Of a stretch of 40,519 nucleotides of DNA, positions 9,290-16,696 are shown piece by piece. A program made the translations under genes and the position numbers. The notes under the pieces are model-generated. The model saw only the letters and a list, made by a program, of their open reading frames with translations, was not told the DNA's origin and did no database searches. How positions within the stretch are numbered: position 1 is the first letter of the stretch; the number at the start of each line of letters is the position of its first letter. The DNA comes from Tannerella sp. (GTDB lineage: Bacteria > Bacteroidota > Bacteroidia > Bacteroidales > Tannerellaceae): assembly GCA_031270465.1 (NCBI GenBank), contig JAISXP010000153.1:1-40519 (forward strand), given 5' to 3'.

Positions 9290-9544
9290 ATCTTTGAACT
9301 GCCAATACGATGCACAAATTCATTCCGCACACAATAAAACCGGAGCGGGAACGACCCCGCCCCGGTACTGCCGACACCCAATCCCTCGATGGCAGAATCC
9401 GGCAGTGTGGCGTACATGCACGATTCATGTTATACTGCACACGAGATAAACATGTTCATTGACACAGAGAATGCTCTTGCCGAAAACCCTTAAATCTTTG
9501 AACGGTTCATTCAAAGCACAAAACCGTGCCGCGCGCAGTATACC
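9288..9544. repeat. Intergenic cluster of dispersed repeats
   Basis: The gap between the antiporter and the next gene holds three repeat copies and no gene. Bases 9288-9330 and 9492-9544 are minus-strand copies of a unit that reads TATACTGCGCGCGGCATG, then TTTTGTG, then GTTCAAAGATT; plus-strand copies lie at 11413-11448 and 36561-36614. Bases 9340-9411 match 10491-10562 and start with a GC-rich hairpin (stem 9340-9349 with 9356-9365, one mismatch). Confidence 0.6.
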
Positions 9545-9547
9545 GCG

Positions 9548-10222
9548 TCAGTGCTGCTCTTCGATGTTTTTAGAAAGCGTGCCGTAGATGGAGGCCTGGC
9601 AGCCGATGCAAAATGCCTGAAAAACAATAAACAGGGCCAGTGTCACAATAAAGGATAATACACTAACTATGGCGCTGCCTACAATGGCTCCCTCTATGGA
9701 ACCGGACGACGCCATAATCGCCATACTGATTAAACCCAGGATGCTTCCCAAGATTAAGGATACGATAAAGTAGGCAATGCATATCACCACAGAGACGCAA
9801 AACATTGTCCACTTGTTGCCGTAAGTCAAACTGTTACTCATCCGGATAGCTTCCGCCGCATTCAGTCCCTTGTCAAGCAGCAGCAGGACGGCCAGCGACC
9901 ATGCGAGTGCAACCACAATTCCCGGAATGAAAAAAAACAGCGATGCTCCGATAATGCCTATTCCCAACAGTCCCAAAGTCAAAAAATATTCGCCCATGTA
10001 GCGGTAGTACTTCTTGTCGAAAATACTCAGTGGCGAGAAAATGTCTCCCTTGCTCAACTGCAGCGGTAACGTGCAGATGGCAATCGTAGTACCCACGTTC
10101 ACGTATGGAATCCAGATAGTCAGAATCCATAAAATAAGCGCGCCCAACAAAGAAGGGATGTTTTTTGTTCCGTAAACAAAACCTTCTTGCAAAACAGTGA
10201 TAAAATCAAGTTTATTTTTCAT
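9548..10222 (-). CDS. Multipass membrane protein of unknown function
   Basis: A 224-aa integral membrane protein with a cytoplasmic-looking N-terminus (MKNKLDFITVLQEGF) followed by five or six hydrophobic segments. The central segment, LDKGLNAAEAIRMSNSLTYG, resembles the loop seen in DUF975- or GlpQ-membrane-domain-like proteins of Bacteroidota and Firmicutes. The Bacteroidota -7 box TATATTTG lies upstream on the minus strand (10259-10252). It is followed downstream by dispersed repeats. Its neighbour at 10568-11230 is another small multipass protein on the same strand, but a 345-bp gap with its own promoter separates them, so they are probably separate transcripts. No enzymatic motif is visible. 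Confidence 0.8.
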   Translation of the reverse strand: MKNKLDFITVLQEGFVYGTKNIPSLLGALILWILTIWIPYVNVGTTIAICTLPLQLSKGDIFSPLSIFDKKYYRYMGEYFLTLGLLGIGIIGASLFFFIPGIVVALAWSLAVLLLLDKGLNAAEAIRMSNSLTYGNKWTMFCVSVVICIAYFIVSLILGSILGLISMAIMASSGSIEGAIVGSAIVSVLSFIVTLALFIVFQAFCIGCQASIYGTLSKNIEEQH

Positions 10223-10251
10223 ACAATAAAATAATTAAAAATACGTCGGCA

Positions 10252-10259
10252 CAAATATA
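10252..10259 (-). promoter_or_regulatory. -7 box for the membrane protein at 9548-10222
   Basis: On the minus strand this reads TATATTTG, matching TAnnTTTG. A GTTG lies 17 bp further upstream (10280-10277) as a weak -33. The box is 29 bp from the start codon. Confidence 0.55.
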
Positions 10260-10275
10260 GTCATTTTATTTAATG

Positions 10276-10562
10276 TCAACAAGAGGATAAAAAAATGTTT
10301 TTCAAATTGTCGCATGGCATGTAGAAACGTGGGGCATCGCATCTCCCGTTCAGTTCGTTATCCGTCACATCATCTGCCGTGCCGTCATCAAACGTATAAT
10401 AACCCAGCAGGCCGTTTGCCACTGCACTTCCTATTCCACCACCGTTCCCGCCGCCTGTCGTCCATATCCATTCCGGTCTGCCTGCCAAAGCCGGGGCGGG
10501 AACGACCCCGCCCCGACCGCTGCCTGCCCCTGCCCCCGGTATGGCAAAGCCTGCAGTATGAC
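10276..10562 (-). pseudogene. Remnant of a LamG/concanavalin-like surface protein gene
   Basis: The minus strand reads an open stretch without a normal start. It runs from the GC-rich repeat (PGAGAGSGRGG), through RPEWIWTTGGGNGGG, into GLLGYYTFDDGTADDV and DNELNG. The last part matches the opening of LamG-like domains in Bacteroidota surface proteins, which continue for more than 100 residues. Here it breaks off into unrelated residues and stops at 10276. The only available start is a TTG at 10488. I read it as a broken fragment left after deletion or insertion; it could also be part of a repeat element that carries coding sequence. Confidence 0.4.
10491..10562. repeat. GC-rich hairpin repeat, second copy
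   Basis: CGGGGCGGG (10492-10500) pairs perfectly with CCCGCCCCG (10507-10515) across a six-base loop. The hairpin and the following ~45 bases are related to 9340-9411, so the two copies flank the membrane protein gene at 9548-10222. No U-tract follows, so a terminator role is doubtful. Confidence 0.6.
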
Positions 10563-10567
10563 TGTCA

Positions 10568-11230
10568 TTATTGCCGGTTTACCGGCGCTTCGGGCATCGA
10601 ATACGCCGGCGCTTCGGGCTGGGTGTTTTTAATAGTCGCCCATCCGGTGAGTAACAGGATAAAGGCAATAATATTCAGTATGCCTCTGAAAATACCTCCC
10701 ACAAAAGGAATCCATCCGAGCACGACTCCTATGATCAGGAGTATCTGCGAAGTAAACAGGCTTCCCGCACCTCTGCGCGCTCCGGCAGGGAAGGTCCGCG
10801 AGTTTTTCAGAGCGGAATAGGCGATGAGCATCATGATAAAGGCGATGATGTTTAAAATCCCTCCGACAATCCAGCCGATCAGCGGAATGAAACCGACTCC
10901 GGTGGCTATCAGACCCAGGATGACGCCTGTACGGATTTTCCCGACCGACGCACTGTCGTTCGGCTCCAGTATCCGGGCAAAACCGCTCAAGCCAAGCAAA
11001 AACAGAATATACCCGCCTATGATACCGGCAGACAGTATGTACGTGAAAACAGTAAATGCACTCGCTCCGGCAAGGCCTTCGCCTGTGCCGAAAGACGAGA
11101 GGGTGTCGCCGAACGAATAGAGGGCTTCGATCGGGCTTAGAATGGAGTGCAATACTCCTGCAATGGAATACAGCAGTACCCCGTTGAAAATCGCTGCGGT
11201 CTCTTTTGACCATTGTTCATTTTTTGTCAT
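10568..11230 (-). CDS. Multipass membrane protein with an internal duplication
   Basis: A 220-aa integral membrane protein of unknown function with about six hydrophobic segments. The sequence carries a duplicated unit. ATGVGFIPLIGWIVGGILNI followed by IAFIMMLIAYSALKNS in the first half corresponds to IGVVLGWIPFVGGIFRGILN followed by IIAFILLLTGWATIKN in the second. Each copy would form a hairpin of two membrane segments. The N-terminal 60 residues (MTKNEQWSKETAAIFN onward) are less hydrophobic and precede a Gly-rich membrane segment. The C-terminus is a short Pro-rich tail (PEAPAYSMPEAPV). The minus-strand -7 box TACATTTG (11353-11346) lies about 115 bp upstream. Confidence 0.78.
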   Translation of the reverse strand: MTKNEQWSKETAAIFNGVLLYSIAGVLHSILSPIEALYSFGDTLSSFGTGEGLAGASAFTVFTYILSAGIIGGYILFLLGLSGFARILEPNDSASVGKIRTGVILGLIATGVGFIPLIGWIVGGILNIIAFIMMLIAYSALKNSRTFPAGARRGAGSLFTSQILLIIGVVLGWIPFVGGIFRGILNIIAFILLLTGWATIKNTQPEAPAYSMPEAPVNRQ

Positions 11231-11345
11231 AATTTTGTTGTTTTAAAAATTGAATTTATAATTAATCAGTAAAAAAGTCAGTTATCATCCAGGATGTAGA
11301 ATCCGACAAACTATTGTTTCATTGAGAATTTTTTTAATAACGCTG

Positions 11346-11353
11346 CAAATGTA
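11346..11353 (-). promoter_or_regulatory. -7 box for the membrane protein at 10568-11230
   Basis: The minus strand reads TACATTTG, a perfect TAnnTTTG. A GTTG (11377-11374) lies 20 bp upstream as a near -33 match. The leader would be about 110 nt long. Confidence 0.5.
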
Positions 11354-11536
11354 TACTATTTTTTTCATGAACGCAACAAAACACATAAAAAAAATTTTTT
11401 TTGTATTCGACGGTTATACTGCGCGCGGCATGATTTTGCGCATTGATTCTCTCTGTGGAGTTCTGTGCCGAAGACATAAAAAAGGTGTAACGCAAATTGC
11501 AAAGCGACAATTTGAAATACACCTGTATAATCACAA

Positions 11537-11576
11537 AATTTGCAGGATAAACATTTTTCTGTAAATCCTGCAAATT
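11537..11576 (-). terminator. Hairpin downstream of rhaT
   Basis: AATTTGCAGGAT (11537-11548) pairs with ATCCTGCAAATT (11565-11576), a perfect 12-bp stem with a 16-nt loop, 20 bp past the rhaT stop. On the minus strand it is followed by TTGTGATTAT rather than a clean U-run. It may be an mRNA-stabilising 3' hairpin, an imperfect terminator or another repeat. Confidence 0.45.
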
Positions 11577-11595
11577 CTGAAATTCTGTAAACTAC

Positions 11596-12624
11596 TTATA
11601 CGAGTTTCGGAAAGATCACCGAGAAGACCAGTATGGTCAAACCGGCTATCAATACAAAGATTGTTGTATTGGATACGCCTTTCCATTCTTTCAGCAAAAT
11701 GCCCCATACATTGCTGAACGTTACATTCAAAGCCATCAGGATACCCCACGAGAATGCCATCATCACCGCACTGTCCTCCAAAAAACTCTGCCCGATACTG
11801 AAACCGAAAAATTGCGAATACCACAACATTCCAGCCAAGGCACAAAACAGTAAATTATTAATCAATACCTTTCCCGGAACGTAAAAATATTGTTTTCCGG
11901 TTTTGTTTTTGACATTCTGATAAATACAGTAAACGGCATTTGTGATGAATCCACCGATAGTGACCAGCAGAGTAGCCGGGAGTCCTGCATACAAACTCGA
12001 AACGTTCAATTCCACCATTTTCTGTTTAACTCCCGCTTCCAGTCCGAGGTTGAAACAGGCGCTCATCACACCTGCCAGTATAGCTATCAACAGGCCTTTT
12101 TTCAAAGCATAGTCTTTGACCGCCTGCCTTTTCTCTTCATCCGACATATTTTTTGATCTCAATGAACCGGCATAACCGATGATGGCAATGCCTGCAACCG
12201 CAAGGCTGACACCAATCAGTAAAATCAAACCTTTTCCTTGAAAGAGACTTTCTCCTTTCAGCAATGCCGGAATTAAAACTCCAAAAGCGGAACACGTTCC
12301 CAGCGCCAATGATTGCCCCAGTGCTACACCGAGATAACGCATGCTTAATCCGAACGTCAATCCGCCTATACCCCAAAGAACTCCATACCCGATAGTTTTT
12401 AAAACAACCTCACTGCCTGCAAACGTAATAATTCCAAGCAATGTATTGTTTTCAGGTATTGCCAGCAGCGCGCCGAGCAGCGGAAAAATCAGCCACGCAA
12501 AAATACCCTGCGTCAGCCAGAAATTCTCCCACGACCAGTCTTTCACCCTGTTGATAGGGACGTACGAACTGGACTGTCCGAAACTCCCCGCCGCTATGAT
12601 TATCAATCCGATAAACGTATTCAT
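11596..12624 (-). CDS. rhaT: L-rhamnose/proton symporter RhaT
   Basis: A 342-aa inner-membrane sugar transporter of the RhaT family (drug/metabolite transporter superfamily) that imports L-rhamnose with H+. About ten hydrophobic segments are visible. Family-like stretches are the N-terminal IIAAGSFGQSSSYVPINRVK followed by WSWENFWLTQGIFAWLIFP, and YLGVALGQSLALGTCSAFG in the middle. Expected RhaT length is about 340 aa. It is the last gene of the rhaB-rhaA-rhaT operon and starts 9 nt after rhaA ends. The usual next steps, rhamnulose-1-phosphate aldolase (rhaD) and lactaldehyde reductase, are not adjacent here. Confidence 0.93.
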   Translation of the reverse strand: MNTFIGLIIIAAGSFGQSSSYVPINRVKDWSWENFWLTQGIFAWLIFPLLGALLAIPENNTLLGIITFAGSEVVLKTIGYGVLWGIGGLTFGLSMRYLGVALGQSLALGTCSAFGVLIPALLKGESLFQGKGLILLIGVSLAVAGIAIIGYAGSLRSKNMSDEEKRQAVKDYALKKGLLIAILAGVMSACFNLGLEAGVKQKMVELNVSSLYAGLPATLLVTIGGFITNAVYCIYQNVKNKTGKQYFYVPGKVLINNLLFCALAGMLWYSQFFGFSIGQSFLEDSAVMMAFSWGILMALNVTFSNVWGILLKEWKGVSNTTIFVLIAGLTILVFSVIFPKLV

Positions 12625-12633
12625 GTGTATCGC

Positions 12634-13890
12634 TTAAACCCGTTTCGACGTCACTTCCTTTTCGTAAGCCTGTATGTCGGCGATATAGTCTTCGCCTGCC
12701 GGCACGCCGTTTTTCAGGCAGAACATATCCCACACGGCATTCCACGGCAGTGATTTCAATTCTTCCTGCAGGGCAAGGCGTTCGAAGAGCTGCTCTTTCG
12801 CCTCGTATTCCTGCAGTGTGGCCGAAGGTTCGAGAAATGCCATCAGAAGAGCCTTTTGCGTTGCACGCGACCCGATCACGTATGCGCCGATGCGGTTAAT
12901 CGTGCCGTCGAAATAGTCCAGCCCGATATGGATGCGATCCAGCTGGTCGCAGCGGACAATTTCGCGTGCAAGGTCCTGCAAGTCGTCGTTCAGGATGACT
13001 ACGTGGTCGCTGTCCCAGCGTATCGGACGGCTTACGTGCAGCATGATTTCCGGCGTGAACAGCAGCAGGCACGACAGCTTGTCGGCGATGCTTTCCGTCA
13101 GGTGGAAATGACCGGTATCCAGCGTTACGATTTTGCCTTTCTTCGCGCCGTATCCGAGATAGAAGTCATACGACCCGACCGTATAGCTCTCCATGCCGAT
13201 GCCGAACAGTTTTGCTTCGATGCAGTCCTTCATGTTACTGTATTTGACGGCAAAAATCTCGTCCAGCGACTGTTCGAGTATCCGGCGATACTTCAGACGG
13301 TTGGCGGGCACTTCCTTGCTGCCGTCGTGAACCCAGAGGTTCATGATGCACGGATCGCCCTGATACTTGCCCATTTCCTCGCTTATTTTGCGGCAGCGCT
13401 TCGTATGTTCGATCCAGAAGTCGCGAATACCCTTGTCGGGACTGGCCAGCGTCAGGTTTCCGCTTTTCGGATGCGAGAACGAGGTGGAATTGAAATCCAG
13501 CTTCATGCCGTTCGCTCTCCCCCACTCCATCCAGCTCTGAAAATGCAGCGGTTCCACTTCGTCGCGGTCAACGACTTTTCCCTGGAAATCGCCGTAGATT
13601 TCGTGCAGACTCAACCGGTGGCTGCCTGCTATCAGCGATGAGGCTTTCAGGATATCCGCCCTCAACTCGCCAATATTTCGGGCTTTGCCGGGATAGTTAC
13701 CCGTCACCTGGATGCCGCCGCTCAGGTCGCCGCCCTGATTCTCGAAACCGCTCACGTCGTCCGCCTGCCAGCAATGCAGCGACAACGATATTTTACCCAA
13801 TTTTTCCAACGCCTTGCCGGCGTCTACTCCAAGTGCAGCATAACGTTCTACTGCTACTTCATACGCTTTTTCAACTGTACTTTCTTTCAT
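12634..13890 (-). CDS. rhaA: L-rhamnose isomerase
   Basis: RhaA converts L-rhamnose to L-rhamnulose in the cytoplasm. At 418 aa it has the usual length. Recognisable parts are SLHCWQADDVSGFE near residue 36, GSHRLSLHEIYGD (about 93-105), FQSWMEWGRANGMKLDFN (about 123-140), WVHDGSKEVPANR (about 216-228) and TLDTGHFHLTESIADK. These supply the metal-binding Glu, Asp and His residues of this TIM-barrel, Mn2+-dependent enzyme. It lies between rhaB (97-nt gap) and rhaT (9-nt gap), all leftward, giving the kinase-isomerase-transporter order common in Bacteroidota. Expression is probably controlled by the AraC-type regulator divergent from rhaB. Confidence 0.97.
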   Translation of the reverse strand: MKESTVEKAYEVAVERYAALGVDAGKALEKLGKISLSLHCWQADDVSGFENQGGDLSGGIQVTGNYPGKARNIGELRADILKASSLIAGSHRLSLHEIYGDFQGKVVDRDEVEPLHFQSWMEWGRANGMKLDFNSTSFSHPKSGNLTLASPDKGIRDFWIEHTKRCRKISEEMGKYQGDPCIMNLWVHDGSKEVPANRLKYRRILEQSLDEIFAVKYSNMKDCIEAKLFGIGMESYTVGSYDFYLGYGAKKGKIVTLDTGHFHLTESIADKLSCLLLFTPEIMLHVSRPIRWDSDHVVILNDDLQDLAREIVRCDQLDRIHIGLDYFDGTINRIGAYVIGSRATQKALLMAFLEPSATLQEYEAKEQLFERLALQEELKSLPWNAVWDMFCLKNGVPAGEDYIADIQAYEKEVTSKRV

Positions 13891-13987
13891 GATGAATAAT
13901 ATTTAATTAATGTATTGATGTTTTCTTTTTGCGAGCCGTGCAATGAAATGTTTCACCGTTTTGTTTTCAGGCTCCATTATTATTATT

Positions 13988-15415
13988 TTATTTGTTTTCA
14001 GGTGTAAACGTCTGCATCGGGAACGATTCGGCCACGATGCGTCGAATCTCCCAGCGGTCTTTTACGAGTCCTGCCGCCTTTGCCTGCATCAGGCAGTTGC
14101 CGATGGCTGTCGCTTCCGACGGTCCGGCCACTACGGGCAGTCCGATGGCATTGGCCGTAAACTGGTTGAGCAGTGCATTCTGCGAGCCGCCGCCAATCAC
14201 ATGCAGTTTCTCGATAGGGAACGAAACCATGCCTGCAAGTTGCTCCAGCACTTCGCGGTAGCGATTGGCAAGGCTTTCGAAAATGCAGCGCACGTATTCG
14301 GCATCCGACTGGGGTGCCGGCTGGCCTGTTTCAGTGCAAATCGCTGCAATCGCTTTCGTCATGCTCGGCGGATTTGCCAGGCGCGGGTCATCGGGATTTA
14401 CAATCGACGGGCTTTTTACCTGCCCGGCCATTTTTACAATGTCGGGATATGAATAGTCTTTTCCCGCCTTCGTCCATTCCTTGCGGCACTGTTCGAGCAG
14501 CCACATGCCGGTGATGTTTTTCAGGAAACGTGTCGTTCCCTCTACTCCGCCTTCGTTCGTGAAGTTTTTTTCGAACGAGTCCTGCGTCAGGACGGGTTTT
14601 TCGGTCTCGACACCCATCAGGCTCCACGTTCCGCTGCTCAGATAGGCAAAATGCGGACTTGTTGCGGGGACGGCGAGCACGGCCGATGCCGTGTCGTGCC
14701 CTGCGACCGTCACTACGGGCACTTTCCCAATGCCTGTATCTTCGGCCAGCGCATCGGTCAGCGTCCCGATGACGACGCCCGGGTCGGTCAGCGGATGCAG
14801 CAGCGTGTCGGGCAGTCCGGCCGCTTTGAGGAGGGATGTTTCGAACTGGCGTGTCGCCGGGTTAAGTATCTGCGATGTAGAAGCTTCCGTGTATTCGCAT
14901 ACCTGTTTTCCTGTCAGCATATACGACAGCAAATCGGGCATGAAGAGTATTTTATCGGCGGCTTTCAGCGGTGCAAAATCTTCTTTCACGGCTCGATACA
15001 GCTGATATAAACTGTTGAAGTTCATTATCTGTATGCCTGTCAGGCGATAGACTTCTCCGCGTGGAACGGCGTTGCTGAAAAATTCTTCCGGCGCGCCGTC
15101 CGTATACGGGTCGCGATAGGCGCGTGGCATTCCCAGTACCGTACCGTCTGCGGCAATGTATCCGAAATCTACGCCCCATGTATCTATCCCGATGGATGTC
15201 AGTTCGATGCCCTGTGCTGCACAGGCGCTTAATCCGTTTTTAAGTGATTCGTACAGCCCGAAGACGTTCCAGTAAAACTTGCCGTGCAGTTCCACGATGG
15301 TGTTCGGGAAGCGCGTCAACTCGCGCATTTCAAAATTGACACCGTCAAATGCGCCCAGCACGGACCGTCCGCTTGTGGCGCCCAAATCAAATGCTAAAAA
15401 ATAATATTTCTTCAT
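13988..15415 (-). CDS. rhaB: Rhamnulokinase
   Basis: RhaB phosphorylates L-rhamnulose to rhamnulose-1-phosphate using ATP. It belongs to the FGGY carbohydrate kinases. Start chosen at 15415, giving 475 aa that begin MKKYYFLAFDLGATSGRSVL, the FGGY N-terminal phosphate-binding motif. A longer frame to 15448 would run into the promoter. Other motifs are GIDTWGVDFG, AGHDTASAVLAVP, YLSSGTWSLMGVE and VIGGGSQNALLNQFTANA near the C-terminus. It is the first gene of the rhamnose operon. A minus-strand TACCTTTG (15453-15446) lies 31 bp upstream, back-to-back with the promoter of the AraC-type regulator. Confidence 0.96.
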   Translation of the reverse strand: MKKYYFLAFDLGATSGRSVLGAFDGVNFEMRELTRFPNTIVELHGKFYWNVFGLYESLKNGLSACAAQGIELTSIGIDTWGVDFGYIAADGTVLGMPRAYRDPYTDGAPEEFFSNAVPRGEVYRLTGIQIMNFNSLYQLYRAVKEDFAPLKAADKILFMPDLLSYMLTGKQVCEYTEASTSQILNPATRQFETSLLKAAGLPDTLLHPLTDPGVVIGTLTDALAEDTGIGKVPVVTVAGHDTASAVLAVPATSPHFAYLSSGTWSLMGVETEKPVLTQDSFEKNFTNEGGVEGTTRFLKNITGMWLLEQCRKEWTKAGKDYSYPDIVKMAGQVKSPSIVNPDDPRLANPPSMTKAIAAICTETGQPAPQSDAEYVRCIFESLANRYREVLEQLAGMVSFPIEKLHVIGGGSQNALLNQFTANAIGLPVVAGPSEATAIGNCLMQAKAAGLVKDRWEIRRIVAESFPMQTFTPENK

Positions 15416-15445
15416 GTTATCAGTCATTATTATATTTACCGGCAG

Positions 15446-15453
15446 CAAAGGTA
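15446..15453 (-). promoter_or_regulatory. rha operon -7 box
   Basis: The minus strand reads TACCTTTG, a perfect TAnnTTTG, 31 bp before the rhaB ATG. No strong TTTG is seen at -33, which fits a promoter needing an activator such as the divergent AraC-type protein. Confidence 0.6.
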
Positions 15454-15466
15454 TTCGTTTTATTCC

Positions 15467-15474
15467 TATCTTTG
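15467..15474 (+). promoter_or_regulatory. -7 box for the AraC-type regulator
   Basis: TATCTTTG, a perfect TAnnTTTG, lies 41 bp before the first likely ATG (15516). It is only 13 bp from the rhaB -7 box on the opposite strand, so one bound regulator could affect both promoters. Confidence 0.6.
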
Positions 15475-15515
15475 TTTACGAAAATGACAATATATGTTTT
15501 ATTATTGACACAAGC

Positions 15516-16400
15516 ATGATGAAAAATGAACAGCTTCGCTATCTGACCATCAATTCGACGGACGAGGAATGGGGCATAGTCGTCACAACCGTTGGCTATC
15601 AGTTTATCCCGCCTCAGAGTCCGTATCCGCTTTCGCGTCATCCCGGCCAGTACGATTTTTCTCCTCCGGATGCGCGCACGCTGAATGAATATCAACTGAT
15701 ATACATCACGAAGGGCAGCGGCTATTTTGCGTCGCAGTCCGTAAAAAGGCAAAAAATCGGCGAGGGCACGGTGATACTGCTCTTTCCGGGCGAATGGCAC
15801 AGCTACTACCCCGATTCCGCTACGGGCTGGAACGAATACTGGGTCGGGTTTCGCGGGCTGCATATCGACAGGCGTGTGGAGAAGCAGTTTTTCACCCGTG
15901 AAGAGCCATTGTTTCATATCGGGCACAGTGCGACCGTCGTCGGGCTGTACGAAGATATTCTTGAACTTGCAAAACAGGAAAAAACGGGATACCAGCAGAT
16001 GATTTCGAGCATCGTGCTGCATATCATGGGCGCGATATACTACAGGAAGAAGAACAGCCATTTCCAGGAATCGCATCTCGAGAGCAGGATATTCGAAGCG
16101 AAAAAGCTGATAAAGAACGATCTCGAAGGCGCATTTTCGCCGGAAGACATCGCCGCCGAAGTGGGGATGGGCTATTCGTGGTTTCGACGCATGTTCAGGG
16201 AATACACCGGCGTGTCGCCCGCGCAGTACCGTCTGCAGCAGAAAATACTTCGCGCCAGAGAATTGCTGACCGATACCTCGCTGAATATCTCCGAAGTGGC
16301 GTATGCGCTGCATTTCGAAAATGCGGGACAGTTCTCGACCTTCTTCAAGAAAAAAACAGGCAGTACGCCGGGCGAATTTCGCAGATTGATAAAACAGTAG
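15516..16400 (+). CDS. AraC-family transcriptional regulator, probable rhamnose regulator
   Basis: A 294-aa AraC/XylS-type regulator. An N-terminal cupin-like sensor domain (about 50-170; YQLIYITKGSGYFAS, VILLFPGEWHSYYPD, WNEYWVGFRG) is followed by a C-terminal pair of helix-turn-helix motifs. These run from SPEDIAAEVGMGYSWFRRMF through ISEVAYALHFENAGQFSTFF to TPGEFR. The start at 15516 (or the next codon, 15519) is preferred because the longer frame beginning at 15414 crosses the promoter. It is divergent from rhaB and most likely senses rhamnose or a pathway intermediate and activates rhaBAT, as RhaR/RhaS do; this is inferred from location and family. A strong hairpin terminator lies about 90 bp downstream. 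Confidence 0.9.
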   Translation: MMKNEQLRYLTINSTDEEWGIVVTTVGYQFIPPQSPYPLSRHPGQYDFSPPDARTLNEYQLIYITKGSGYFASQSVKRQKIGEGTVILLFPGEWHSYYPDSATGWNEYWVGFRGLHIDRRVEKQFFTREEPLFHIGHSATVVGLYEDILELAKQEKTGYQQMISSIVLHIMGAIYYRKKNSHFQESHLESRIFEAKKLIKNDLEGAFSPEDIAAEVGMGYSWFRRMFREYTGVSPAQYRLQQKILRARELLTDTSLNISEVAYALHFENAGQFSTFFKKKTGSTPGEFRRLIKQ

Positions 16401-16484
16401 AGAAACAGTTTGGAGGGTTTAAAAAGCATGGATATTATGGGTGCAATTCAAAAATTGACATGCCATGTTTCTGTCATTTCAGCA

Positions 16485-16570
16485 CAAAAAGAAAACAGCC
16501 TTTTCGCAAAGGCTGTTTTTATCATGTAAAATAGGTATTAGCCTTTAAGGCAAAAAGATTGTTTAGGTTA
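16485..16570 (-). ncRNA. Candidate small RNA
   Basis: A minus-strand -7 box TATCTTTG (16584-16577) with a weak ATTG at -33 (16609-16606) faces leftward into the bidirectional terminator at 16492-16520. The predicted transcript is about 85 nt and has no credible reading frame. It contains a second short palindrome (GCCTTAAAGGC in the minus sense, around 16540-16550). The GCC-containing arms could pair alternatively. It is the only reading I see that explains a promoter pointing into this gap. Confidence 0.4.
16492..16520. terminator. Strong bidirectional terminator
   Basis: AAAACAGCCTTT (16492-16503) pairs with AAAGGCTGTTTT (16508-16519) around the loop TCGC. Plus-strand transcripts of the AraC gene would end in TTTTTATC. 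Minus-strand transcripts would end in TTTTCTTTTTG. Confidence 0.85.
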
Positions 16571-16576
16571 TCGCTG

Positions 16577-16584
16577 CAAAGATA
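16577..16584 (-). promoter_or_regulatory. -7 box of the candidate small RNA
   Basis: The minus strand reads TATCTTTG, a perfect TAnnTTTG, with ATTG (16609-16606) 21 bp upstream. Confidence 0.45.
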
Positions 16585-16617
16585 GCGCAACGTTAATTTA
16601 TTTTACAATAAAAAAAT

Positions 16618-16631
16618 ATGTTGTACAACAT
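16618..16631. promoter_or_regulatory. Perfect 14-bp palindrome, possible operator
   Basis: ATGTTGTACAACAT is perfectly self-complementary. It lies just upstream of the -33 region of the candidate small RNA promoter and about 65 bp from the end of pyrC. A second inverted repeat, ACCGAAT with ATTCGGT, follows at 16669-16690. Confidence 0.45.
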
Positions 16632-16668
16632 CATTTCGTAAAAACGGCAGTTTCAGTACGCCATAATG

Positions 16669-16690
16669 ACCGAATTATACGTTATTCGGT
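16669..16690. terminator. Inverted repeat after pyrC
   Basis: ACCGAAT (16669-16675) pairs with ATTCGGT (16684-16690) around an 8-nt loop, 6 bp past the pyrC stop. Only a weak T-run follows in either direction, so termination of the pyrC transcript here is possible but not clear. Confidence 0.3.
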
Positions 16691-16696
16691 ACTGTT

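Larger units (their letters stand above)
11231..11595. other. AT-rich intergenic region with promoter, repeat and hairpin
   Basis: There is no gene here. From left to right it holds an AT-rich leader for the membrane protein gene, a minus-strand -7 box TACATTTG at 11353-11346, and a plus-strand copy of the TATACTGCGCGCGGCATG repeat (11413-11448). Next comes a fragment of the CTCTGTG-type repeat (around 11450-11475), then an inverted repeat at 11537-11576 next to the end of rhaT. Short open frames across it have no coding character. Confidence 0.6.

Noticed and set aside
10492-10515. GC-rich hairpin as a rho-independent terminator
   Set aside because: No U-tract follows in either direction, and a near-copy occurs at 9340-9365, which points to a repeat.
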